Part shown: positions 1 to 5,765 of the stretch, piece after piece | Layout of the letters: each line of letters opens with the position of its first letter | Position numbering within the stretch: the first letter of the stretch is position 1 | Assembly: GCA_937901055.1 (NCBI GenBank) | Contig: CALCGO010000480.1 | Coordinates: forward strand, 1 to 6,111 | DNA: 6,111 nt | Reading direction: 5' to 3' | Source of the DNA: an uncultured Rhodobacterales bacterium | GTDB lineage: Bacteria; Pseudomonadota; Alphaproteobacteria; Rhodobacterales; Rhodobacteraceae | Notes under the pieces: model-generated | Told to the model about the DNA's origin: nothing | Databases searched by the model: none | What the model saw: the letters and a program-made list of their open reading frames with translations, nothing else | Made by a program: the position numbers and the translations under genes

Positions 1-20
1 GGCGACGGTTAACGAGTACG

Positions 21-782
21 TCATCTCACACTCTCAATCGGCCCTTCGGCCCGTGCGTTAATAAACTGGTCCAGATACGCGTCCCCACTATTGTCGATAT
101 CATCGACTGACCCCGTCCACTGCACCCGCCCATCGTGGATCATCACGACCTTGTCGGCAATCGCGCGAACGCTCGACATGTCGTGCGTGATGGTCATGGC
201 TGTTGCGCCCATCTCGACCACAATCTCGCGGATCAACTCGTTGATCACGCCCGACATGATCGGGTCTAGGCCGGTTGTCGGTTCGTCAAAAAATATGATC
301 TCGGGCTCAGCGGCAATGGCCCGTGCCAACCCTACACGTTTTTGCATTCCACCTGACAACTCGGCAGGGAACAGGTCCGCCACCTCGGGTTTCAATCCGA
401 CGCGGCGCAGTTTCATGATGGCGAGGTCGCGGGCGTCTGCCTTTGAAAGGCGACCGTTTCCTTGGCGTAGGCGGAACGCAACGTTGTGCCAGACCGGAAG
501 GCTGTCGAACAGCGCCCCGCCTTGAAACAGCATTCCGAAGCGCGCAAGAAACGCATCGCGGTTGCTGGTGCTTGCTGCTTGCCCGTCAATCAGGATTTCA
601 CCCGCATCCGGTTTCATCAGGCCCAGAATGCACTTCAACAACACTGATTTTCCGGTCCCGGAACCGCCGATAATCACCATGCTCTCGCCAGCAGCGATAT
701 CGAGGTCAATGCCTGCCAACACATGTTTATCGCCAAAGGATTTTGTCACACCGGTTAGGGATATCTTAGGAATACTGCTCAT
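21..782 (-). CDS. mlaF: MlaF-type ABC transporter ATP-binding protein
   Basis: The 253-residue cytoplasmic ATPase is predicted to power a phospholipid transporter of the Mla/Mkl/Ttg2 type, working as a dimer with the MlaE-like permease encoded just upstream. All ABC motifs are visible: Walker A G39-GSGTGKS46, Q-loop Q87, signature LSGGMQ at 142-147, Walker B IIFFDE at 162-167, D-loop GLD at 171-173 and switch H200. The sequence VGLARAIA after the signature and the TTGLDPI stretch are typical of MlaF relatives. The residues after about 220 form a short C-terminal extension; in E. coli MlaF such an extension packs against the partner subunit, and I infer the same role here. The ATG overlaps the permease stop codon in an ATGA junction, and no good Shine-Dalgarno sequence precedes it, so translation is probably coupled. 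I see no MlaD, MlaC or MlaB gene in the window, so the transported lipid and direction remain inferred. Confidence 0.93.
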   Translation of the reverse strand: MSSIPKISLTGVTKSFGDKHVLAGIDLDIAAGESMVIIGGSGTGKSVLLKCILGLMKPDAGEILIDGQAASTSNRDAFLARFGMLFQGGALFDSLPVWHNVAFRLRQGNGRLSKADARDLAIMKLRRVGLKPEVADLFPAELSGGMQKRVGLARAIAAEPEIIFFDEPTTGLDPIMSGVINELIREIVVEMGATAMTITHDMSSVRAIADKVVMIHDGRVQWTGSVDDIDNSGDAYLDQFINARAEGPIESVR

Positions 783-1573
783 GCCGGAAACAACAATTCT
801 GTTAACAGATAGTTAACTGACAGGATCAGAATAGAGGCCGATACCACTGCGTTTGTCGTTGCTTGCCCCACGCCTTGCGCGCCGCGGCCCGAATAAAACC
901 CGTGGTAACAACCCATCAAGCCCAAGATGAATCCAAAGACAGCCGCTTTGACCAAACCGGAGGTCACATCATCAATCACCAGAAAATCAATGGTATTCTG
1001 AATGTATGTGGCAGAATTGAATCCCAATCGTGCCACACCCACAAGATACCCGCCCATAACCCCGATGACATTACCGATCAATACAAGCAATGGCATGACC
1101 AGCGTTGCCGCAACCACTCTGGGTACCACTAGATACTTCATCGGGTTAGTCGAAAGTGTTGTCAGCGCGTCGATCTGTTCGGTAACGCGCATGGTACCCA
1201 ATTCGGCTGCAATGGCAGAGGCAACGCGCCCTGCAACCATCAAGCCTGCCAACACCGGGCCAAGTTCGCGCACCATGCCAATGGCAACAATCGAGGGCAC
1301 AACGCTCTCCGCATTAAATCGCGCCCCGCCTGCGTAGATTTGCAATGCCAATGCCCCGCCTGTGAACAGGGTTGTCAAGCCAACTACGGGTAGCGAAAAA
1401 TAGCCGATGCGCAATAGTTGCAACGCCATTTCGCGGAAATAGAACGGTCCACGTACGGTGTGTGAAAGGGTTGCACCTGTAAATATCGTCAATCGTCCGA
1501 TGGAGGCCAGTAGCGACAGCGTCGATCGTCCAATGGAGGCAAGGAAGCCTTGGAAGAAATTCAGTATGATCAT
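779..1573 (-). CDS. mlaE: MlaE-type ABC transporter permease
   Basis: This inner-membrane permease of the MlaE family (264 residues with the chosen start) should pair with the ATPase encoded downstream to move phospholipids between the inner membrane and periplasmic carriers. The family hallmark is clear: the ELGPVLAGLMVAGR stretch at about 103-116 leads into GTMRVTEQIDAL at about 116-127, whose E122-Q123 forms the coupling contact with the ATPase. Hydrophobic segments lie near 60-80, 90-112, 137-172, 204-222 and 245-262. The N-terminus (about 5-32) is a likely interfacial amphipathic helix with an 11-residue internal repeat. I chose the ATG one base after the alr TAG stop (TAG-C-ATG). An in-frame TTG at 1609 would add 12 residues inside alr but has no ribosome binding site. 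The length fits the family's usual 250-270 residues. The 3' end overlaps the ATPase gene by four bases. Confidence 0.92.
   Translation of the reverse strand: MIILNFFQGFLASIGRSTLSLLASIGRLTIFTGATLSHTVRGPFYFREMALQLLRIGYFSLPVVGLTTLFTGGALALQIYAGGARFNAESVVPSIVAIGMVRELGPVLAGLMVAGRVASAIAAELGTMRVTEQIDALTTLSTNPMKYLVVPRVVAATLVMPLLVLIGNVIGVMGGYLVGVARLGFNSATYIQNTIDFLVIDDVTSGLVKAAVFGFILGLMGCYHGFYSGRGAQGVGQATTNAVVSASILILSVNYLLTELLFPA
1492..1540. repeat. Imperfect direct repeat inside mlaE (33-base spacing)
   Basis: A 16-base motif, atcgtccRatggaggc, occurs at 1492-1507 and again at 1525-1540 with one mismatch, exactly 33 bases (11 codons) apart. It encodes the repeated peptide LASIGR at the start of the permease (residues about 11-16 and 22-27). 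It looks like an old in-frame duplication within the N-terminal amphipathic helix. Confidence 0.75.
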
Positions 1574-1574
1574 G

Positions 1575-2618
1575 CTAATCTTTGTAGACGCGCTGGTATC
1601 TGTTGCCAAGGCTGGTCAGGATTTCATATCCGATGGTGCCAGCAGTCTCGGCCAGAACATCAACGGTTTGCTTGGCGTTCAAAATATCCAGTGATGTGGG
1701 AACATTCGCTAAATCCGTCACATCCACTGTGATTAGGTCCATCGACACACGCCCAACAATCGGGCAGGCCACGTCGCCTGCATAAAGGCTGGCGTTCGGG
1801 CCGATTGCGCGGATCAACCCATCGGCATACCCCCCCGTGACTGTGGCAATAACTGAGCGCCGCTTGGCTATCCATGTCGCCCCATATCCGACGCTTTCAC
1901 CAACTTCGACGTACCTTGTCTGGATGATTGGCAACGACAGGGTAACAACTGGTCTTGCGCCCGCAAAAGGATCACCACCATAAAGGCCGATGCCCGGACG
2001 GGTGATATCCATATGATAGGCTGGCCCCAGCAGTATCCCGCCCGTAGCCGAAAAGCTGCGACGGCTTTCTGGCAACGACACGGTCATCGCGTTGAAAGTG
2101 GTTAACTGTGCAGCATTTTGCGAATGGTCGGGTTCATCCGCACAGGCAAGATGGCTCATGATTAATGTCGGATTAAGGGCGGATATTTGGGCCATGACGG
2201 AGGTCAGCTCGTCGGCTTCCATGCCGAGCCTGTTCATGCCAGAATCAAGCTGCAAGCCACAGGCTTCACCTGGCCGAGCCTCAAGAAATCGCGCGGCATG
2301 GTCTGCGCTGTTAAGCAGCGGCGTTAGATCAAATTCGTTAAACGCGCTTTCGTCGCCTCGCATGTAGCCAGAAAAAATAAAAATGCGTGAAGCGGGGCCA
2401 ATAGCTTGCCGAAGTGCCACGCCCTCCGCGGCTAGCGCCACGAAAAACGTTTTTACACCCGCGTTTTGCAAAGCGCGACCGACAGGGGCAACGCCCAAAC
2501 CATAAGCATCCGCTTTGACGACCGCGCCCGTTTCAACAGTTTTCGCTGTTTTTGCATCCAACGCGCGCCAATTTTCAACAATCGCGCCTAGGTCAATCGT
2601 CAGTAGCCCACCCGGCAT
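1575..2618 (-). CDS. alr: Alanine racemase, PLP-dependent
   Basis: Alanine racemase interconverts L- and D-alanine in the cytoplasm and supplies D-alanine for peptidoglycan. The 347-residue protein has the fold-III TIM-barrel opening and the C-terminal beta domain of the family. Key residues are K35 in VVKADAYGLG (Schiff base to PLP), R130 in SGMNRLG, H156 in MSHLACADE, R207 in RPGIGLYG (contact to the pyridine nitrogen), Y245 in VGYGATW (second catalytic base, from the partner subunit) and the VGRVSMD motif at 288-294. The ending, TIGYEILTSLGNRY, is typical. I chose the ATG that shares its A with the dnaB stop (TAATG), because MPGGLLTIDLGAIVENW matches the usual start of the family. Reading further upstream would only run through dnaB in another frame. 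The junctions with dnaB and mlaE imply co-transcription and coupled translation. The only D-alanine-related gene in the window, it could be biosynthetic or catabolic, but its location suggests a housekeeping role. Confidence 0.96.
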   Translation of the reverse strand: MPGGLLTIDLGAIVENWRALDAKTAKTVETGAVVKADAYGLGVAPVGRALQNAGVKTFFVALAAEGVALRQAIGPASRIFIFSGYMRGDESAFNEFDLTPLLNSADHAARFLEARPGEACGLQLDSGMNRLGMEADELTSVMAQISALNPTLIMSHLACADEPDHSQNAAQLTTFNAMTVSLPESRRSFSATGGILLGPAYHMDITRPGIGLYGGDPFAGARPVVTLSLPIIQTRYVEVGESVGYGATWIAKRRSVIATVTGGYADGLIRAIGPNASLYAGDVACPIVGRVSMDLITVDVTDLANVPTSLDILNAKQTVDVLAETAGTIGYEILTSLGNRYQRVYKD

Positions 2619-4096
2619 TACCCGAAGTCCCCGCCGCCTTGTTGATAGGATTTCACGAGGTTGCCGAAACGTGTGAACTGACCCTCGAACGACAGATCGA
2701 CGGTGCCAATGGGCCCGTGACGTTGCTTGCCGATGATCACTTCGGCCTTGCCCATCAACTGCTCCATTTCCTGTTGCCAAGTCATCATTTTTTCTACGTC
2801 GTGCTCGCCGGGCTTTTCGCGTTCTTTGTAGTATTCCTCGCGGAACACAAACATCACAACGTCTGCGTCTTGCTCGATCGAGCCGGATTCGCGTAGGTCC
2901 GACAGCATCGGGCGTTTATCATCGCGGGACTCTACCTGTCGCGAAAGCTGGGAAAGGGCGATCACTGGAATGTTCAATTCTTTAGCAATGGCTTTTAGCC
3001 CCTGCGTGATTTCGGAAACCTCATTCACGCGGCTGTCCTTGGCCGTCGCGGGGCGGACCAATTGCAAATAATCAACCATCAAGACATCCAAGCCGTGCTG
3101 GCGTTTCAGGCGACGCGCACGTGCTGCTAGCGATGAAATCGGCAGGGCCGGAGTGTCGTCAATATAAAGCGGGCAGGCTTCGAGGTCCTTCGCGGCTTCT
3201 AGAAAACGGCGGAATTCTTCTTCGGACATGTCACCGCGCCGAATTTGCTCGGACGGAATCTCGGCGGCTTCAGAAAGAATACGCGCCGCCAACTGTTCGG
3301 ATGACATCTCGAGTGAATAAAAACCGACAACGCCGCCCTCTACAGCCCCTTCAGTACCGTCAGGTTTGATGCCCTTTTTGTATGCCTTGGCGATATTAAA
3401 CGCGATGTTTGTCACAAGCGAGGTTTTACCCATCGAAGGGCGGCCCGCCAAAATCAGCAAATCCGAGGGGTGCAAACCGCCAAGTTTTTTGTCCATGTCG
3501 ATCAAGCCAGTGGAAATGCCCGACATCCCGCCATCGCGCAAATAGGCAGCATTGGCGACATCAACAGCAGAGGTCAATGCGCGCAGAAAACTTTGAAAAC
3601 CGCTATCCACATTGCCGGATTCACCCAGCTTATAAAGCATCTGTTCTGCGTCAACGATCTGGTCTTTCGGCTCGCTTTCGACGTCAACCGATGCCGCCGT
3701 TGCCGAAATCTGATCGCCAATCGCCATCAGATCACGCCGAATTGCCAGATCATAAATAAGCTGTGCGTAATCCTTAGATGCGAACAACGAGATCGAAGCG
3801 CCTGCAAGGCGTACCAGATATGCTGGGCCGCCGAGTTCCTGAAGCCCTTCGTCATCTTCCATAAACGCCTTTAGCGTTACCGGGGAAGCCAGTGCGTTCT
3901 TCTGAATGCGGCGTGCGGCTACTTCGAAAATTCGACCATGCACAGGGTCATAAAAATGCCCCTCGTTCACGATCGCAGTTACACGGTCATAAACATCGTT
4001 GTTCACCAACAATGCACCCAACAACGCCTGCTCTGCTTCGATATTGTGGGGGAGGGCCTGGGCCTCTGCATCCACGTTCATTCCACCATCTGCCAT
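2618..4096 (-). CDS. dnaB: Replicative DNA helicase DnaB
   Basis: DnaB is the hexameric ring helicase that unwinds DNA 5'-3' at the replication fork and binds primase and the clamp loader. The 492-residue protein has the N-terminal collar domain (about 14-115, beginning PHNIEAEQALLGALL), a linker (about 150-180) and the RecA-like motor domain. Visible motifs are Walker A AGRPSMGKT at 217-225, catalytic E263 in SLEMS, Walker B with D342 in LMVDYLQL, the LSQLSR motif at 381-386 with Q383, and the arginine-finger region KQRHGP at 457-462 with R459. Compared with E. coli DnaB (about 471 residues) there is extra sequence around 238-255 and 421-449; from memory such loops are common in alphaproteobacteria. 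There is no intein. The start ATG has a strong AAGGAG six bases upstream. The stop codon overlaps the alr start, so dnaB leads a four-gene unit. Confidence 0.98.
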   Translation of the reverse strand: MADGGMNVDAEAQALPHNIEAEQALLGALLVNNDVYDRVTAIVNEGHFYDPVHGRIFEVAARRIQKNALASPVTLKAFMEDDEGLQELGGPAYLVRLAGASISLFASKDYAQLIYDLAIRRDLMAIGDQISATAASVDVESEPKDQIVDAEQMLYKLGESGNVDSGFQSFLRALTSAVDVANAAYLRDGGMSGISTGLIDMDKKLGGLHPSDLLILAGRPSMGKTSLVTNIAFNIAKAYKKGIKPDGTEGAVEGGVVGFYSLEMSSEQLAARILSEAAEIPSEQIRRGDMSEEEFRRFLEAAKDLEACPLYIDDTPALPISSLAARARRLKRQHGLDVLMVDYLQLVRPATAKDSRVNEVSEITQGLKAIAKELNIPVIALSQLSRQVESRDDKRPMLSDLRESGSIEQDADVVMFVFREEYYKEREKPGEHDVEKMMTWQQEMEQLMGKAEVIIGKQRHGPIGTVDLSFEGQFTRFGNLVKSYQQGGGDFG

Positions 4097-4102
4097 GAGT
4101 CG

Positions 4103-4108
4103 CTCCTT
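4103..4108 (-). promoter_or_regulatory. Strong ribosome binding site of dnaB
   Basis: AAGGAG, a full match to the anti-Shine-Dalgarno core, lies 6 bases before the dnaB ATG. It confirms the chosen start and contrasts with the poor sites of alr, mlaE and mlaF, which seem to depend on coupling. Confidence 0.85.
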
Positions 4109-4119
4109 CTTGGGGAGGT

Positions 4120-4148
4120 TATATATCGAAAATCACTTATCCCCACTA
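4120..4148 (-). promoter_or_regulatory. Weak candidate promoter for dnaB
   Basis: On the minus strand a TATATA box (4125-4120) lies about 24 bases before the dnaB start codon. At 17 bases spacing the -35 position would be TAGTGG (4148-4143), a poor match to TTGACA that falls inside one half of the inverted repeat. A binding protein on that repeat could therefore act at this promoter. The call rests only on the A/T-rich box and its position; dnaB could instead be read from upstream. Confidence 0.3.
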
Positions 4149-4166
4149 TGTGTGTTGTGGGGATAA
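4137..4166. promoter_or_regulatory. Perfect 10-10-10 inverted repeat with DnaA-box-like arms
   Basis: TTATCCCCAC (4137-4146) and GTGGGGATAA (4157-4166) are perfect reverse complements separated by ten bases. They sit in the gap between the PAP2 phosphatase gene and dnaB, two bases beyond the PAP2 stop codon. The first nine bases of each arm, TTATCCCCA, differ from the DnaA-box consensus TTATCCACA at one position. Equivalent bases of the arms are about 20 bp apart, roughly two helical turns, which suits a dimer or two cooperating monomers. It could equally form an RNA hairpin at the 3' end of the phosphatase message, but the minus-strand sequence after the stem (GTGATTTTCG) is a poor terminator tail. 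The repeat is certain; its role is not. Confidence 0.6.
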
Positions 4167-4168
4167 CT

Positions 4169-4801
4169 TTATATTTTCAACTTTGGTGCCAACCATTGAT
4201 AGGCCAATATTGTGCCAACGGTTCCGATCGTCGTGCCCATAATTACATCGGCCAGATAATGCGCGTCGACAGCCATACGGCTATAAGCAGCAAGTACTGC
4301 AAGGGGTATCAGAATGTATTTCAGGCGAGGCATTAACAAAACGATAGCCACAGCAAAGGCAAACGCCGTTGTTGTGTGGCCTGACGGCCAACTCGCATAA
4401 CTTGACTGAAACACAAATGGATCAAACCCGAACGGGCTCTCTGTATCAAACAGATAGGGACGTGCACGGCCAACAATGCCTTTAACAATCATTGTGAAAA
4501 TGCCGGTAATGGCGACGGCGGCAAACACGAACACGCTTTGACGAGCCAGAAGCTTCCAGCGCGGGTTTTCAGGGGTAAAACGGGCGAGCACTGATGAGAC
4601 CACCCACAGACTTATCAAAACAATCGCCATCCATCCGGAACTGCCTAGATCGGTAATCATCAGCCAGATTTCGCGGGCATCTTTGTCTGTCACGCGGGTC
4701 AGATGATACACGCGTTCATCCAGAAGGAAAAAACTTATCATCGACAAGGAAAACCCAATCGCGCCGTAAGCTGCCAGTATTGATTTAGGTAAGTGTTTCA
4801 T
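4169..4801 (-). CDS. PAP2-family membrane lipid phosphatase
   Basis: This is a 210-residue integral membrane phosphatase of the type 2 phosphatidic acid phosphatase family. All three motifs of the family are complete: K107-X6-R114-P115, P139-S140-G141-H142 (catalytic histidine) and S174-R175-X5-H181-X3-D185 (nucleophile H181). Hydrophobic segments lie near 8-27, 56-73, 89-110, 143-157, 161-173 and 186-202, consistent with six helices and a periplasmic active site. The likely substrate is a lipid phosphate such as undecaprenyl diphosphate, phosphatidylglycerophosphate or lipid A, but the sequence does not decide between them. I chose the ATG at MKHLPKSILAAYG, preceded by GGAA at a 5-base spacing. 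The same frame stays open for about 107 more codons, but these run through the terminator and the 3' end of rplI and give a lysine/leucine-rich peptide unlike the family. The gene sits between two conserved housekeeping blocks and has a terminator just before its start. Confidence 0.9.
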   Translation of the reverse strand: MKHLPKSILAAYGAIGFSLSMISFFLLDERVYHLTRVTDKDAREIWLMITDLGSSGWMAIVLISLWVVSSVLARFTPENPRWKLLARQSVFVFAAVAITGIFTMIVKGIVGRARPYLFDTESPFGFDPFVFQSSYASWPSGHTTTAFAFAVAIVLLMPRLKYILIPLAVLAAYSRMAVDAHYLADVIMGTTIGTVGTILAYQWLAPKLKI

Positions 4802-4810
4802 GTGTTTTCC

Positions 4811-4846
4811 ATAAAAAGGGTCGCGTACAATTTGCACGCGACCCTT
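4811..4846 (-). terminator. Rho-independent terminator of the rpsF-rpsR-rplI operon
   Basis: AAGGGTCGCGT (4816-4826 on the plus strand) and ACGCGACCCTT (4836-4846) form a perfect 11-bp stem with a 9-base loop. Read on the minus strand, the stem runs into a T-rich tail (CCCTTTTTAT), so it ends transcripts coming from rplI, whose stop codon lies 25 bases upstream. On the plus strand there is no T-tract after the stem. The tail ends about 9 bases before the start codon of the PAP2 gene. Confidence 0.88.
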
Positions 4847-4871
4847 ATGATTTGCAAGTCTGTCGGAGCCG

Positions 4872-5510
4872 TTAAGCTTCCGGCTGAATGTCCTCGTCAG
4901 AGGCTTCTTCAGAAGGCTCGTCTTTTGTTTCAACAAGATCATCGTCGTCCGACGCGGCAGCGCCGATATCGTCGAACAATTCAGCAATCTCGAATTCAGC
5001 TTCGGCTTCAGCAGCAGCAGCAAGATCCGCAATGGATTCGCCAGTTGCCTGCAGTTCAGCTTCTTCAGCGGAGCGTGCAACGTTAACAGTGATTGTTGCG
5101 GATACTTCTGGGTGAAGAACAACGATCATGTCGTGTAAGCCCAAGTCTTTGATAGGCTTGGCCAGAACGATCTGTTTCTTGTCGATTGTGAAACCGTCTT
5201 CGGTTGCAGCATCGGATGCATCACGGCCTGTAACGGAACCGTAAAGTGATCCAGCGTCCGACGCGGAACGAATCACGATGAACACTTGTCCGTCGATTTT
5301 CGCGGCCATTGCTTCGGCTTCGCCTTTGGATTCAAGGTTGTTTGCTTCCAGCTGCACACGCTGTGCTTCAAACGACGCCAAGTTGGCTTTGGTCGCACGA
5401 AGCGCCTTGCCCTGTGGCATCAAGAAGTTACGTGCGAAACCGTTTTTAACGGAAACAACATCACCCATTTGGCCAAGTTTGGCCACGCGTTCAAGAAGAA
5501 CTACTTCCAT
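4872..5510 (-). CDS. rplI: 50S ribosomal protein L9 with long acidic tail
   Basis: L9 binds 23S rRNA near the base of the L1 stalk and helps keep the reading frame. The N-terminal domain is unmistakable: MEVVLLERVAKLGQMGDVV followed by VKNGFARNFLMPQGKA (about 21-36), then the connecting helix (about 40-75) and a C-terminal domain with GSLYGSVTGRD (87-97). The protein has 212 residues against about 149 in E. coli. The extra part (about 145-212) is rich in alanine and acid, with about 25 Asp/Glu and very few basic residues, including a DDDD run near 188-191. I recall similar tails in Rhodobacterales, so I read it as a lineage feature, not a frameshift. The rpsR stop codon is part of the binding site (TAAGGAG), giving AAGGAG 7 bases before the ATG. 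The gene is the last in its operon, before the terminator. Confidence 0.97.
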   Translation of the reverse strand: MEVVLLERVAKLGQMGDVVSVKNGFARNFLMPQGKALRATKANLASFEAQRVQLEANNLESKGEAEAMAAKIDGQVFIVIRSASDAGSLYGSVTGRDASDAATEDGFTIDKKQIVLAKPIKDLGLHDMIVVLHPEVSATITVNVARSAEEAELQATGESIADLAAAAEAEAEFEIAELFDDIGAAASDDDDLVETKDEPSEEASDEDIQPEA

Positions 5511-5521
5511 GGTCTTTCTCC

Positions 5522-5749
5522 TTACTTAACAGCGTATGGCAGAAGCGCGAGGAAGCGGGAACGTTTGATGGCACGAGCCAGTTCACGCTGCTTTTTCGCC
5601 GACACTGCGGTGATACGGGATGGAACGATCTTGCCACGCTCAGAGATATAACGCTGAAGTAGTTTCACGTCTTTATAGTCGATTTTCGGTGCATTGTCGC
5701 CCGAGAAAGGACAAGTCTTACGACGGCGGAAAAATGGTTTGTTAGCCAT
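5522..5749 (-). CDS. rpsR: 30S ribosomal protein S18
   Basis: S18 is a small basic protein of the 30S platform and forms a pair with S6. The 75 residues are full length for the family. The hallmark stretches are present: KTCPFSGDNAPKIDYKD (about 11-27), KLLQRYISERGKIVPSRIT (about 29-47) and KKQRELARAIKRSRFLALLPY near the end. One cysteine (C13) is present, and no zinc ribbon can be made from the sequence. The ATG is preceded by AAAGGAA, which starts right after the rpsF stop codon, at a spacing of about 9 bases. The gene lies 16 bases after rpsF and 11 bases before rplI. In E. coli priB lies between rpsF and rpsR; there is no room for it here. Confidence 0.98.
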   Translation of the reverse strand: MANKPFFRRRKTCPFSGDNAPKIDYKDVKLLQRYISERGKIVPSRITAVSAKKQRELARAIKRSRFLALLPYAVK

Positions 5750-5765
5750 GATTTATGTTCCTTTC

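Noticed and set aside
1..20. Possible start of another gene after mlaF
   Set aside because: Only 20 bases remain after the mlaF stop codon; no start codon with a binding site or terminator stem can be supported there.
799..818. Adjacent palindromes ctgttaacag and agttaact
   Set aside because: They lie within the coding 3' end of mlaE, GTTAAC recurs elsewhere in the window (for example at 8-13), and no spacing or context suggests an operator.
1574..1609. TTG start for the MlaE permease, 12 codons upstream
   Set aside because: It lies inside alr with no Shine-Dalgarno sequence, while an ATG one base after the alr stop gives a normal-length permease.
2619..2780. Upstream extension of the alr frame by 54 codons
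   Set aside because: It overlaps the 3' end of dnaB and has no alanine racemase character; the TAATG junction gives the standard N-terminus.
4137..4170. Classic rho-independent terminator for the PAP2 gene
   Set aside because: The stem is good, but the minus-strand tail GTGATTTTCG lacks a T-run directly after the stem; I therefore list it as an inverted repeat of uncertain role.
5009..5024. Short cag/gca triplet repeat
   Set aside because: It encodes the Ala/Glu-rich part of the L9 tail in frame and is too short and ordinary to call a microsatellite of interest.
4802..5122. Upstream extension of the PAP2 reading frame by 107 codons
   Set aside because: It runs through the terminator and antiphase to the 3' end of rplI, and its Leu/Lys-rich translation does not resemble the family; the ATG at 4801 gives a normal PAP2 protein.
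91..5651. Many plus-strand open frames of 60-134 codons
   Set aside because: All lie antisense to well-supported minus-strand genes and their translations show no recognisable domain, so they are shadow frames.
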